64,000 nt of DNA from Pedobacter jeongneungensis (GCF_000633455.1 NZ_AYMG01000014.1:124001-188000), one strand, 5' to 3'. Shown: positions 1 through 10,100, counted from the first letter of the stretch. Notes: generated from the letters alone by a model not told the origin. Program-made: numbers and translations.

Positions 1-1
1 C

Positions 2-217
2 ATTCACGGTAACTGGCCAGGAGAAATCCCAACAGTTTACAGATGGCCATACGATTATAGCAAACCAGGACATGATGCAGACTTTATTCCTCAAACTGTT
101 CCTTTCTCTCAAACCATGAGCTCTAACTTGCCTCACGATTTTGAAGGAAATGCAGAAGCAGAAAAAATTCAGCAAGACTGGGAATTAGCTAATCCTGTTG
201 CAGAAAACAAAGGCTAG
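2..217 (+). CDS. ctaD: Cytochrome c oxidase subunit I, C-terminal fragment (cut by left edge)
   Basis: Only the last 71 codons are present. The reading frame enters open at base 2 and ends at TAG 215-217. The tail contains a segment reading YDYSKPGHD followed by FIPQTVPFS, a polar cytoplasmic-type tail as found at the end of Bacteroidota heme-copper oxidase subunit I. The catalytic membrane part lies to the left of the window. The identification relies on this tail plus the neighbours: heme A synthase, heme O synthase, subunits III and IV and assembly factors follow on the same strand. A terminator-like hairpin separates it from the heme A synthase gene, so it may end an upstream transcription unit (subunit II/I). 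Confidence 0.8.
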   Translation: MHGNWPGEIPTVYRWPYDYSKPGHDADFIPQTVPFSQTMSSNLPHDFEGNAEAEKIQQDWELANPVAENKG

Positions 218-241
218 TTTAAGCTTAAAATAAAAGTTTTA

Positions 242-285
242 AAAGGGGTATCTGATTAAGTTTCTGCTTATCCGGATACCCTTTT
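242..285 (+). terminator. Rho-independent terminator after ctaD
   Basis: GGGTATC at 246-252 pairs with GATACCC at 275-281. The stem is extended by flanking A-run and T-run pairing (AAAAG and TTTT), with a loop of about 22 bases. It lies between the subunit I stop at 217 and the ctaA start at 301. The loop is long for a terminator, so it may be leaky. Confidence 0.6.
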
Positions 286-300
286 CATCTTAATAGATAT

Positions 301-1359
301 ATGGTCAGTAGATCAGAACAACGTTTCATTAGAATTAATCTTATAACCATTATAGTTACACTATTGGTTATACTTGCCGGTGGTATTGTGCGCAGTACCG
401 GATCGGGCATGGGCTGTCCGGATTGGCCTAAATGTTTCGACCGTTATATTCCACCAACCAATGTATCACAACTTCCTGCCAATTATAAAGAGAAATATGT
501 AGCAGGCAGGTTGAAAAAGAATGAAAAGTTTGCCAAATACCTGGAGAGCATGGGTAAAGTTGCCCTGGCTGATAGTATCAGGCACGATAAGAGCATTACC
601 GTACCCGAAGAGTTTAATCCAACAAAAACCTGGACGGAGTATTTAAACAGATTGGCTGGTGTAGTTGCAGGTATATTTTTGTTATTAACAGTTGTTTACT
701 CTTTTACTTATCGCAAAACGGCCAAGCGGATTATCGTATTAAGTATTCTTAACCTATTAGTAGTAGGATATCAGGGCTGGTTAGGATCCATCGTGGTATC
801 AACCAATCTGGCTCAGTGGGTGGTAACGGTACACATGCTTTTGGCACTTGTTATTTTAGCCATATCCATTTATACTTATAATTATGCGAAGCAGCTTAAT
901 AAGGCGCCTTCGGTAATTATGTACCGGATATTATGGTTGAAAGGATTTTTGTTCTTTACGCTGGTGATCAGCATTATCCAGATCGTTTTAGGGACTGATG
1001 TGCGTGAGGCCGTAGATGTGATTGCAAAATCACTTGCTTATGGCAGTAAAGCCACGTGGATTTCGAAAGTGGGATCTGTGTTTTCTTATCACCGGGATCT
1101 GGCCATTTTAGTGGTGATAACTAATGCGATTGTTTACAAAATGGTTATCGATCGTTTTAGTGGTAAAGCAGCACCATTGTTAACCGCAAGGTTTATATTA
1201 ATTACGCTCCTGATCCAATTATTAAGTGGTTTTGCATTAGCTTATATTGCTTTTCCACCCGCAGCGCAGGCATTACATATTTTGTTCTCAACGCTGTTAT
1301 TTAGTTTACAGTTTTATCTGTACTTATTGGTTTACCGAACAAGTACCTATAAACAATAA
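301..1359 (+). CDS. ctaA: Heme A synthase (CtaA/COX15 family)
   Basis: A 352-residue polytopic membrane protein that converts heme O to heme A for the aa3/caa3 oxidase. The N-terminus has one membrane segment followed by the family signature GGIVRSTGSGMGCPDWPKC with its cysteine pair. A long extramembrane loop with charged residues follows (about 48-118), then about seven more membrane segments. Histidines expected as heme ligands are visible in VHMLLAL, SYHRDLA and ALHILFS. Where many CtaA proteins have His in the EYxHR motif, this one has EYLNR. I think this is common in Bacteroidota homologues but could not check it. The start is the ATG directly after a 15-base spacer. The ctaB gene follows 12 bases downstream. 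Confidence 0.93.
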   Translation: MVSRSEQRFIRINLITIIVTLLVILAGGIVRSTGSGMGCPDWPKCFDRYIPPTNVSQLPANYKEKYVAGRLKKNEKFAKYLESMGKVALADSIRHDKSITVPEEFNPTKTWTEYLNRLAGVVAGIFLLLTVVYSFTYRKTAKRIIVLSILNLLVVGYQGWLGSIVVSTNLAQWVVTVHMLLALVILAISIYTYNYAKQLNKAPSVIMYRILWLKGFLFFTLVISIIQIVLGTDVREAVDVIAKSLAYGSKATWISKVGSVFSYHRDLAILVVITNAIVYKMVIDRFSGKAAPLLTARFILITLLIQLLSGFALAYIAFPPAAQALHILFSTLLFSLQFYLYLLVYRTSTYKQ

Positions 1360-1371
1360 TATTTAAGGAAA

Positions 1372-2280
1372 TTGAAACAATATCTTTCAGATTTTTCTAA
1401 ACTCATCAAATTCAGGCTATCGTTTACGGTAGTGTTTTCGGCGTCGATTTCTTTTTTAATCGGACAGAAAATGCAGGTTGGAAGAGGTCATATCCCTACA
1501 ATTGATTGGGGTAACTGGTTGATTTTAATAGCCGGCGGATTTTTGGTTACTGCAGCAGCAAACTGTTTTAACGAGATTATAGAAAAAGATCTGGATAAAT
1601 TAATGTCGCGTACAAAAGACCGCCCGATGCCTGCTGGTAGAATGACTACCGGGCAAGGATTGATCTTAGGTGTTTTTATGGCATTTTTAGGAACATGGTT
1701 ACTCGGTAAGTTAAACCTCGAAACAGGTTTATTATCTGTATTTTCCATTTTATTATATGCTTTTGCTTATACGCCATTAAAGAGAAAATCGCCAATTGCT
1801 GTTTTTGTAGGTGCCATTCCGGGAGCGTTACCACCACTTATCGGTTATTTAGCTGCTTTTGGTAGTTTAAAAGCCGAAATGTTTCACGAAATAGATTATT
1901 ACATTGCAGGTATCTTATTTTTAATCCAGTTTGTATGGCAGTTTCCTCACTTTTGGGCCATTGCCTGGGTGCTGGATGACGATTATAAAAAAGCTGGTTT
2001 CAGATTATTGCCAACCAAGAAAAGAGATAAAACATCAGCCTTGCTTACTTTTTTAAGTACATTGATTTTAATTCCGGTGAGTTTATTGCCAACCATTTAT
2101 GGTTTTGGCGGTTATTACATTGCTGGTTTATCATTAATAGCAGGATTGATATTTAGCTGGCTGGCGTTTAAACTTTTAATGAACAGAGAACTGATCGATG
2201 CGAAGAAAGTGATGTTCTGTTCGTTTTTTTACATCCCGGCTGTACAGTTGGGCTTATTATTAAATTTTATAGCAAAATAA
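1372..2280 (+). CDS. ctaB: Protoheme IX farnesyltransferase (heme O synthase)
   Basis: A UbiA-superfamily prenyltransferase of 302 residues that adds farnesyl to protoheme, giving heme O, the substrate of the upstream CtaA. The diagnostic Asp-rich metal/diphosphate motif appears as NCFNEIIEKDLDKLMSRT near residues 64-81, followed by RPMPAGR. A second loop motif, DDDYKKAGFRLLP, lies around residue 203. About nine hydrophobic segments are visible. The start is TTG at 1372, preceded by AAGGA 4 bases upstream; no ATG gives a better N-terminus. It lies 12 bases after ctaA and 3 bases before the next gene, so it is certainly in an operon. Heme O to heme A synthesis is thereby placed beside the oxidase that uses it. 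Confidence 0.95.
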   Translation: MKQYLSDFSKLIKFRLSFTVVFSASISFLIGQKMQVGRGHIPTIDWGNWLILIAGGFLVTAAANCFNEIIEKDLDKLMSRTKDRPMPAGRMTTGQGLILGVFMAFLGTWLLGKLNLETGLLSVFSILLYAFAYTPLKRKSPIAVFVGAIPGALPPLIGYLAAFGSLKAEMFHEIDYYIAGILFLIQFVWQFPHFWAIAWVLDDDYKKAGFRLLPTKKRDKTSALLTFLSTLILIPVSLLPTIYGFGGYYIAGLSLIAGLIFSWLAFKLLMNRELIDAKKVMFCSFFYIPAVQLGLLLNFIAK

Positions 2281-2283
2281 CTT

Positions 2284-2862
2284 ATGGTTATCACAATGGA
2301 AAAAATCCAGGATACATTTGATCCAAAACCCAGAAAGTTTATTGTTTGGCTATTTGTAGTATCATCTACCATTATGTTTGGGGGCTTTACCAGTTATTAT
2401 CTGGTATTTGCGGCATCTAAAGGTAAAGGGCATGGTTTAGTATTGCCTGATGCATTTATTTACTCCAGCTTAGTGATTATAGCAAGCAGTATTACCTTGT
2501 TTTTAGCCTCGAGGGCACTGAGAAAACTCAACTTCAGCTTACAGCGCAACCTGCTTTGGGTTACCGTAATATTGGCCATTGCTTTTGGTGTAATGCAGTT
2601 TAATGCATGGGGAAGCATGGTTAGAACAGGGGCAACCTTAGTGGGTAACAATGCCGCAATTTCATTTATTTATGTGGTATCAGGCATGCACTTGCTACAC
2701 ATTATTGCAGGTGTTGGCCTTATTATTAATGCATTAGCAGGTAGTTATAAAAGTATCCCTACCGCTAAAAGCCAGTATAGAATGGAAATCGCTTCTATTT
2801 TTTGGCATTTTATAGATATATTATGGATATATCTGTATGTTTTTTTACTTTTGAACCGTTAA
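2284..2862 (+). CDS. Cytochrome c oxidase subunit III-like protein (first paralogue)
   Basis: A 192-residue membrane protein with five hydrophobic segments and the subunit III pattern. FGGFTSYYLV occurs in the first helix, SGMHLLHI and FWHFIDILWIYLYVFLL in the last ones; the WHF-D-W motif is typical of CtaE/CoxC proteins. It is shorter than the next gene, which is also subunit III-like. Such paired subunit III genes are usual in Bacteroidota oxidase operons. The start is ATG 2284, only 3 bases after ctaB; an in-frame ATG at 2296 is an equally possible start. It probably supports oxidase stability and proton uptake rather than catalysis. Confidence 0.88.
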   Translation: MVITMEKIQDTFDPKPRKFIVWLFVVSSTIMFGGFTSYYLVFAASKGKGHGLVLPDAFIYSSLVIIASSITLFLASRALRKLNFSLQRNLLWVTVILAIAFGVMQFNAWGSMVRTGATLVGNNAAISFIYVVSGMHLLHIIAGVGLIINALAGSYKSIPTAKSQYRMEIASIFWHFIDILWIYLYVFLLLNR

Positions 2863-2893
2863 ATTTGTTAACAAACTATTATACTATTTCCAA

Positions 2894-3601
2894 ATGAATG
2901 CAGTATCACAATTAGATCAAGTTAAAACCGGGCCATGGAATGGTGGTCGTTCTCCGTGGTCGGTAGAATATGGTAAAATCATGATGTGGTTTTTCCTTTT
3001 GTCAGATGCTTTTACCTTTTCATCTTTATTGATCTACTACGGCGCTCAGCGTTTTTCTAAATTAACATGGCCAGATCCGGATTTGGTTTTCCAATCTATC
3101 CCTGGTATTAAAGATACAGGTGCACCATTAGTTTTTGTGGGTATCATGACTTTTATCCTCATCTTAAGCTCTGTAACCATGGTTATGGCAGTTGAAGCCG
3201 GGCATCGTCGCGCTAAAAAAGAAGTAATAGGATGGCTTGTAGCTACCATTATCTTTGGTTTTATGTTCTTAGGCTGTCAGGCTTTAGAATGGAGCCACTT
3301 ACACCACGAAGGTTTCTGGTGGGGAACGATTCCATCTGCTGAAGAATTGAAACACTTATTTGATGGACCAGTTTCTTTAGTTGCTGCACAACAGTTCGCA
3401 AACTTATTCTTTACCATTACAGGTTTCCACGGTTTCCACGTATTTAGTGGTGTAATGATCAATGTGATTATTTTAATCATGACGATTAACGGAACTTTCG
3501 AAAAAAGAGGCCATTATTTAATGGTAGAAAAAGTTGGTTTATACTGGCACTTTGTAGATTTAGTATGGGTGTTTGTATTTACATTCTTCTATTTGGTTTA
3601 A
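2894..3601 (+). CDS. ctaE: Cytochrome c oxidase subunit III (second paralogue)
   Basis: A 235-residue polytopic protein with the full subunit III layout. The N-terminal SPWSVEYGKIMMWFFLLSDA segment carries the WFFLLSDAFTF helix. A conserved glutamate follows in QALEWSHL, then GFHGFHVFSGV, and finally WHFVDLVWVFVFTFFYL. It is 43 residues longer than the paralogue just upstream and has a longer hydrophilic loop between helices. The ATG at 2894 lies 31 bases after the previous stop. It is co-directional with subunit IV, which starts 25 bases downstream. The two subunit III paralogues resemble each other mainly in the C-terminal WHF-D-W helix, so they are old duplicates. Confidence 0.92.
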   Translation: MNAVSQLDQVKTGPWNGGRSPWSVEYGKIMMWFFLLSDAFTFSSLLIYYGAQRFSKLTWPDPDLVFQSIPGIKDTGAPLVFVGIMTFILILSSVTMVMAVEAGHRRAKKEVIGWLVATIIFGFMFLGCQALEWSHLHHEGFWWGTIPSAEELKHLFDGPVSLVAAQQFANLFFTITGFHGFHVFSGVMINVIILIMTINGTFEKRGHYLMVEKVGLYWHFVDLVWVFVFTFFYLV

Positions 3602-3626
3602 TTTTCAATTTATAAAAATATTTAAC

Positions 3627-3980
3627 ATGTCAGAACATTCACATTTAGAAGAAGGACACGAGCATGGCGAACATGCTGGAATGGATAAAGCAAAAATCTG
3701 GAAAGTAGCAGGTATTTTAACTTTAATCACTGCAATCGAATTTATTATTGCATTGTGGGCTATTCCTGGAGGACATATTCCTCAGCATGTAGGTAACTAT
3801 ATTTATATTGCTTTAACGTTGGTAAAAGCTTTCTATATTGTAGCCTATTTTATGCACTTAAAATATGAGAAATTAGGCTTACAGCTTGCATTAACGGTAT
3901 CATTTATTTTCATTATTTACTTTATTGTTTTAATGTTAACAGAAGGTGGGTTTTTAAACATCCATATGATGAACCATTAA
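3627..3980 (+). CDS. ctaF: Cytochrome c oxidase subunit IV (small membrane subunit)
   Basis: A protein of 117 residues when started at ATG 3627. The N-terminus is His/Glu-rich (SEHSHLEEGHEHGEHAG), followed by three hydrophobic segments including KAFYIVAYFMHLKYE, the hallmark of bacterial caa3-type subunit IV. The open frame extends upstream to 3573, but that would overlap the end of ctaE and add an atypical N-terminus, so 3627 is preferred. Its stop codon overlaps the start of the next gene by one base (TAATG), showing translational coupling to the Sco-like protein. Confidence 0.9.
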   Translation: MSEHSHLEEGHEHGEHAGMDKAKIWKVAGILTLITAIEFIIALWAIPGGHIPQHVGNYIYIALTLVKAFYIVAYFMHLKYEKLGLQLALTVSFIFIIYFIVLMLTEGGFLNIHMMNH

Positions 3981-4675
3981 TGAAAAGAAGCCCTATAAAA
4001 AAGGTAATAATCCTGGTAAGCATTTTAGCTATACCGGGATTTTTGTTTTTTTACTTATTGCCACACTTTGCCAAAAACAGGTATAAAAGTTTACCTGTTT
4101 TTGGTAAAAAGGTTGTCGCATCCACTTTCCATAGCGTAAAAGGAAAGAAAATCCCGGATACCATATATCATCAGGTTCCTGATTTTAAGTTCATCAATCA
4201 GCAGAATGATACCGTAACATGGAAAACACTGGAGAATAAGATTGTTGTACTTAATCTGTTTTATACTGGCGCAAGTGGTCAGCAAACCAGTAGATATATT
4301 AAACAACTTTCTGATGGTTACGAACAGAAACCTTTGGTGAAGTTTTTAAGCTTATCTGTAGATCCTGCTGATAAAAATAAAATAAAAGACTTTGCGGCTG
4401 GTTTTAAAGCAAAGGAAGGCAAGTGGGATTTCTTAGCAGGAGATACTGCTCAAACCTATCCGCTGATTAAACAAGGCTTATTGCTTGATGTGATAGAGGA
4501 TGATACCAAAGAGAAACCAACTTTCATTTTTAGTAACAAAATTGTACTGATCGACAACCTTCACCGCATACGTGGCTTGTATGACGCAGACAATGCCGAA
4601 GCTAATGCTAAGTTGGAAGACGAAATAAAAGTACTTATAGCAGAGTATTTAAGAAACGTTAAGGATGGTAGATAG
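3980..4675 (+). CDS. Sco1/SenC-like thioredoxin-fold protein lacking the copper ligands
   Basis: A 231-residue protein with one N-terminal membrane anchor (about residues 8-28) and a thioredoxin-like fold facing the periplasm. The Sco pattern is recognisable: VPDFKFINQ, then NKIVVLNLFYTG, LSLSVDPADK, FLAGDT, and FSNKIVLIDNLHRIRGLYDA. Sco proteins deliver copper to the CuA site of subunit II using CxxxC plus a distal His. Here the CxxxC region reads TGASGQQTS with no cysteine, and the usual His before the last strand is replaced (FIFSNK). The protein therefore cannot bind copper in the known way. It starts inside the stop codon of subunit IV and belongs to the oxidase operon. It may be structural or a redox-silent chaperone. 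Confidence 0.82.
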   Translation: MKRSPIKKVIILVSILAIPGFLFFYLLPHFAKNRYKSLPVFGKKVVASTFHSVKGKKIPDTIYHQVPDFKFINQQNDTVTWKTLENKIVVLNLFYTGASGQQTSRYIKQLSDGYEQKPLVKFLSLSVDPADKNKIKDFAAGFKAKEGKWDFLAGDTAQTYPLIKQGLLLDVIEDDTKEKPTFIFSNKIVLIDNLHRIRGLYDADNAEANAKLEDEIKVLIAEYLRNVKDGR

Positions 4676-4745
4676 TCTTTAGTCATAAGTCTGGAGTCTG
4701 CAGTCGAACACATTTAATAAAAGTATAAAGAGATAAAAAATACTC

Positions 4746-5288
4746 ATGGAAAATAGCCCGATTGAGAAAAAGTATAGCAAATGGATCATCATCCTTTCCA
4801 TTTTTATTCCTGTTGCAGTTGCATTTTTGTTTGTGGTAAAGCTAAAAGATTTGGGTATCAATGCACCAACGCTTCCTTTTCTGCCACCTATATACGCTAC
4901 CATTAATGGTATAACTGCGGTATTATTGATAGTTGCAGTATGGGCAATTAAAAATGGTAAAATAACCCTGCACCAAAATTTAATGAAAACAGCAATTGGT
5001 TGTTCTTTGTTGTTTTTGGTGATGTATATTGCTTACCACATGACCACCCCATCTACCAAATTTGGAGGAGAAGGGGCTATTAAGTATGTATATTTCTTTA
5101 TCCTGCTAACACACATATTGCTCTCTATTGCCATTATTCCTTTGGTGTTGGTTACTTATGTAAGGGCATTGGCACAGCGTTTCGATCGCCACAGAAAAAT
5201 TGCAAGAATTACCTTCCCGCTTTGGCTTTATGTAGCCGTAACCGGAGTAGTAGTTTACCTGATGATTTCGCCATATTATCAGTATTAG
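4746..5288 (+). CDS. DUF420 membrane protein, oxidase-maturation type
   Basis: A 180-residue protein with five predicted membrane helices: about 13-32, 44-66, 80-99, 115-137 and 152-174. The pattern LPFLPPIYATINGITAVLL, YHMTTPSTKFGG, LTHILLSIAIIPLVL and HRKIARITFPLWLYVAVTGVVVYL is typical of DUF420. In Firmicutes this family includes CtaM/YozB, needed for making active heme A oxidases, so a role in oxidase maturation is inferred here. It is separated from the Sco-like gene by 70 bases holding short AGTC-rich repeats. It ends the oxidase operon; a different sigma-factor gene begins 100 bases later. Confidence 0.88.
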   Translation: MENSPIEKKYSKWIIILSIFIPVAVAFLFVVKLKDLGINAPTLPFLPPIYATINGITAVLLIVAVWAIKNGKITLHQNLMKTAIGCSLLFLVMYIAYHMTTPSTKFGGEGAIKYVYFFILLTHILLSIAIIPLVLVTYVRALAQRFDRHRKIARITFPLWLYVAVTGVVVYLMISPYYQY

Positions 5289-5390
5289 CCAGTTCTATCA
5301 CTGTTTTATTGTTAAAAATCTTTATTTACCCCACATTTTCACCCATTAATTTGTAATATTGAAGTCAAAACTCTTTAATCAGATTTTTTG

Positions 5391-5993
5391 ATGGATGTTT
5401 TAGATATAGAATCGGGGCAACATTTGATTGAAATAATTGAAAAGAATCGAACATCGGTTTTTACTCAATTTTATAGCTCATATTTTCAGAAACTCCTGTT
5501 GGCTAGTGATAAATATGTTAAAGATGTTTTTGTCACAGAGGAAATTGTACAGGATATTTTTCTTAAAATTTGGGAAAACCCCTATCATATTTCTGAAGTA
5601 AAATCAATAAAGTCTTACCTGTATAAGTCGGTAATTAATGCCTCTATTAATTATGTAAACCGTCAGAAAAACATAGAGCTGCATCATTTAAAATTAGTAG
5701 CCGAATTTTCTGATGAATATGTCAGGGATCTGGACGATGAGAATGAAATGATTGTTTTGCTCCATTCAGAAATAGAACGATTACCTGTTCAATGTAGAAA
5801 AGTGTTTAAGTTAAGCCGCTTTGAGCATTTGAAATATAAAGAAATAGCATCGCAATTGGGTATTTCTGAAAAAACAGTTGAAAATCACATCGGTAATGCA
5901 CTCAAAATTCTTAGAGAGCGGTTTATGAACGATGAAAATCTAAATCGGAAAGGTAAGGGCTATTTGCTTTTGGTAAATATCTTCCTTTATTGA
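5391..5993 (+). CDS. ECF RNA polymerase sigma factor (FecI-like), locus 1
   Basis: A sigma-70 family factor of about 200 residues with only regions 2 and 4. Region 2 includes DVFVTEEIVQDIFLKIWENP and KSIKSYLYKSVINASINYVNRQ. Region 4 includes LPVQCRKVFKLSRFEHLKYKEIASQLGISEKTVENHIGNAL with the helix-turn-helix. This is the Bacteroidota sigma-70 subgroup found beside FecR and SusC. TTG at 5388 is directly followed by ATG at 5391; the ATG is chosen. FecR follows 111 bases downstream. It is presumably held by that FecR and released when the SusC receptor binds substrate, switching on the adjacent transport genes. Confidence 0.93.
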   Translation: MDVLDIESGQHLIEIIEKNRTSVFTQFYSSYFQKLLLASDKYVKDVFVTEEIVQDIFLKIWENPYHISEVKSIKSYLYKSVINASINYVNRQKNIELHHLKLVAEFSDEYVRDLDDENEMIVLLHSEIERLPVQCRKVFKLSRFEHLKYKEIASQLGISEKTVENHIGNALKILRERFMNDENLNRKGKGYLLLVNIFLY

Positions 5994-6104
5994 TCTTTTA
6001 AAGCCAATTTTAGTTTTATTTTAAATTATTTTATTTTTTTTTGATAGAACACTAGGGGTTTTTGGTTTTTTATTTGTCTACCTACTAACAAACCAAACTA
6101 ACTA

Positions 6105-7070
6105 ATGCATAACTATCCCGAATACCTGAACTTAATTGTTCGGTATTTAAACAATCCTCAGGATGAATCACTTCATGCTGAAATAACTTCTTACAGAGCA
6201 GAATCTCCAGAAAATGAACTTCATTTTAAAGAAGTGGAGAGGATTTGGCAACTTTCATCTAAATCATCCAGGCTTGATCTGCTTAAAGTTAAAGATGCGG
6301 AAAAGAATTTCAAGTTTTCTTTAAAAGCTGTATCATCGCGTTCATCAAGCCTTACCAAATGGTTGAGTGGAGTTGCTGCAGGTATTTTTATAGCAGGTGC
6401 CGGATTAATCTTTTTTAATACTAAAACAAGGGCTGAATTGGTTACGGTTAAAACCGGTGTTGGACAAACAGATACAATTTCGTTGGTTGATGGGTCTAAA
6501 ATCATTTTAGCTGAGAACAGTGTGATCAAATACCCTAGTAAATTCCTGGAAAAAACCAGGGATGTTAGCTTAGATAAAGGAAGAGCTTTTTTCCTGATTT
6601 CGAAAGATCCAAAACATGCATTTCGTGTAAATATGGGCGAGTCGAGGGTAAGCGTTCTGGGTACCTCTTTTAATCTGATCTTTTCAAAATCAAAAATCGA
6701 TCTTGATGTGAAAACCGGCCGTGTACTATTTTTGCCATATAAAGATGCCGTTTCATCCATTCTATCTGCCGGACAAGGATTATCTTATAACATTAGTCAA
6801 AAACAATTTGTAGCAAGGCTATCTCAAAATTCAGATTCGTGGATCACAAAAGAGTTAATATTTGTAGATACGCCATTGGAAGAAGTTTGTAAACAGCTTT
6901 CGGCTTGCTACGGTGTAGAAATCACCTTCGATCCAGGTAAACGCATTAACAAGAAGTTTAATGCAACTTTTAAGAATGAAGACTTAAAAGACATTTTAAA
7001 GGTTTTACAAGAAACCTATGATATAAAAATTCGAAAAGAGGGGACCCAACTAGTCCTTAAAACGCCTTAA
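6105..7070 (+). CDS. FecR-family anti-sigma factor, locus 1
   Basis: A 321-residue protein. The N-terminal cytoplasmic part (about 1-83) would bind the sigma factor. One membrane segment lies around 85-104 (LSGVAAGIFIAGAGLIFF). Next comes the periplasmic FecR domain, with KTGVGQTDTISLVDGSKIILAENSVIKYPS, DVSLDKGRAFFLIS and RVSVLGTSFNLI. The C-terminus matches DUF4974 (ELIFVDTPLEEVCKQLSACYG), a secretin/STN-like fold proposed to contact the N-terminal signalling domain of the receptor. It lies between the ECF sigma gene and the cognate SusC gene, which is the classic order. This layout supports trans-envelope signalling from SusC to the sigma factor. Confidence 0.93.
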   Translation: MHNYPEYLNLIVRYLNNPQDESLHAEITSYRAESPENELHFKEVERIWQLSSKSSRLDLLKVKDAEKNFKFSLKAVSSRSSSLTKWLSGVAAGIFIAGAGLIFFNTKTRAELVTVKTGVGQTDTISLVDGSKIILAENSVIKYPSKFLEKTRDVSLDKGRAFFLISKDPKHAFRVNMGESRVSVLGTSFNLIFSKSKIDLDVKTGRVLFLPYKDAVSSILSAGQGLSYNISQKQFVARLSQNSDSWITKELIFVDTPLEEVCKQLSACYGVEITFDPGKRINKKFNATFKNEDLKDILKVLQETYDIKIRKEGTQLVLKTP

Positions 7071-7107
7071 AATTAAACCAATTAACTTAATATCAAACAA
7101 CCAAACT

Positions 7108-10100
7108 ATGGAGAGAAATTTCTACAAAAGAAATGCTGTGCTAAGTTGGGGCCGAATGGTCACGCTTATCTGTGCGATTTTTTGGAGTGTTTTGGCCAAA
7201 GCTGATGCTCAGCAAGCTAAATTGCAACCCGAAAGATTAGAAAACTATCTGAAAAAGATAGAGCAAGCTTACAAGCTAAGTTTTGTGTACGATGCATCTG
7301 AAATCAGTAAAATGATGATTTTGGACGTACCATCTAAACTAAGCTCATTACAAGAATCACTTGATCAATTAAAACAAAAGAACATTGGCTACACCAGGGT
7401 AGGTAGTCAGGTTATTCTTAAAATTCAGCCATCGGTATCTAAAGTAAAAGAGATAACTGTTAAAGGCCATGTTAGGGATAAAAAAGATAACGCTACTATG
7501 CCTGGCGTAAGTGTTCGTGAAAAAGGTTTAGCAAATGCTGTTTCAACGAACTCATCCGGCGAATATCAGATCAGGGTAAAAGACGGTGCAACACTTGTTT
7601 TTTCATCTGTTGGCTACAAAACAGTAGAAGTTGCAGTTAACGGCAGAACAACGATCGATGTATTAATTGAGGATGATGCCGGACAATTAAAAGATGTTGT
7701 TGTTACCGGTATTGGAGGTACAGTGGATAGAAAAACCTTTACGGGAGCAACTACTAAGATCTCTGTTAAAGATGCCGAACTTGGCGGTTTGCCCGATCCA
7801 AGTAGAATGCTTGAGGGTAGGGTAGCCGGTGTGAGTGTACAAAATACCACCGGAACATTTGGAACAGCCCCTAAAATCAGGGTGCGTGGTGCAACTTCAA
7901 TTTATGGCAGTTCGAAACCTTTATGGGTAGTAGATGGAGCTATTTTAGAAGATGTGGCTGATGTTTCTGCCGATGATCTTTCAAGTGGCGACGCACTTAC
8001 CTTAATCAGTTCTGCTGTAGGTGGAATAAATGCTAACGATATCGAATCATTTCAGGTGTTAAAAGATGGTTCAGCAACCTCTATTTATGGTGCGAGGGCT
8101 AAAGCCGGGGTAATTGTAATCACCACTAAAAGAGGACGTGCAGGCTACAGTTCACTTAATTACGTAGCTGAACTTACTTCAAGAGCCATTCCTTCTTACA
8201 ACACATTTAACATCATGAACTCACAAGAGCAAATGGGCGTGTACCAACAGCTCTTCCAGAGAGGGGCATTAAATTTGTCAGATGTTTCAAACGCTTCTTC
8301 GAGCGGGGTGTATGGAAAAATGTACCAGTTGATAAACTCAGGTCAGTTGTTAAATACTGAAGAAGCACGTAACGCTTATTTAAGAGAGGCAGAATACAGA
8401 AATACGAACTGGTTTGATCAATTGTTCAGCACTGATATTATGCAGAACCATTCGTTAAGTATTACTTCGGGTACGGATAAATCTCAGTATTACGCTTCGG
8501 TAAGTGCGCTTACCGATCCAGGCTGGTCTAAACAATCGCAGGTAAAAAGATATACCGCTAATTTAAATGCAACATATAACATATCTGATAAACTTAAGAT
8601 CAACATTTTAACAACAGGTAATTACAGGATTCAAAAAGCGCCTGGTACACTTGGGCAATCTACCAACGTGGTAACTGCTTTAGTTAAAAGAGACTTTGAT
8701 ATCAATCCTTTCGCCTATGCTTTAAATAGTTCGCGAACGCTTGATCCTAACGAAACCTACACCAGAAATTATGCGCCGTTTAATATCTTAAAAGAGTTGG
8801 AAAACAACTACATGGATATCAATGTTGCCGAACTTAAGTTTCAGGGGCAGTTAAACTGGAAAGCAATTAAAAATGTAGAGTTAAGTGCTTTTGGTAGCGT
8901 AAGGTATCAGCAAACCTCACAACAGCATTACGTTAAAGATGAGTCTAATCAGGCAATGGCTTACCGGTCAATGGGAACAACGGTTATACGTGATAGTAAC
9001 CCATATTTATATAGAGATCCAGCTGTTCTTTATGCAGTGCCAATATCAATTTTGCCTTCAGGGGGTATTTACAACAGAACGGATTACAAAGCGCTGGTAA
9101 ACGATCTGCGTGCCAATGCCAAGTATCACAATAAATTTGCCGAAAAACATGTACTTGATGTAGAAGCAAGTGCTTCAGTAAATTCTATCCAAAGAAACAA
9201 CAACTGGTACAGAGGCTGGGGCTTACAGTATGGTTTAGGTGAAATTCCATTTGTTGATTACCGCGTTTTTAAAAGAGGTCAGGAAGAAAATAGTCAATAC
9301 TATTCAGTTGGTAATACCAGAGGTAAAGAAATTGCTTTTTTCGGAAAAGCAGCTTATGCCTACGATGAAAAATATAGTATCGAGGTAACCGGCAGGTACG
9401 AAGGATCGAACAGATTAGGTAAGAGTACATCAGCAAGATGGATGCCTACATGGTCTGTGGGAGGTTTATGGAATGCAAGTGAAGAAAATTTCTTTAAAGA
9501 TCTAAATACACCTATATCTACTTTAACTTTTAGAACTTCTTACAGTTTAATGGCAGACCGCGGACCGTCTAATGTAACCAACTCATTAGTGGTAATACAA
9601 AGTTATAACCCATGGAGGCCAAGTACAACGGATAATGAAACTGGTTTACAGATCAGTGATTTAGAAAACTCTGCTTTAACTTACGAAAAACAGTATGAAT
9701 TAAACTTAGGAATGAACTTTGGCTTGTTCAAAAACAGATTAAACGGTGAGGTTAACTTTTATAGAAGAAAACAGTTTGACCTTATCGGCCCAATAAATAC
9801 ACAGGGTTTAGGTGGACAGATCAGTAAATATGGTAACGTTGCCAATATGAAATCGGGCGGTTTAGAAATCGCACTTTCTGGTACAGTTATAAAAACGCCA
9901 AATTTCTCGTGGACATCTACTTTTAATTATACCCATGCAACCACTAAAGTTACCAATCTGGAGAACAGACAACGGGTTATCGATCTGATCACCGGTAACG
10001 GCTTTGCCATTAAAGGTTATCCCGTAAGGTCATTATTTTCTATTCCTTTTGTTGGTTTGCAGGCTGATGGTTTACCTGTATTTACAAATGCAGATCAAAC

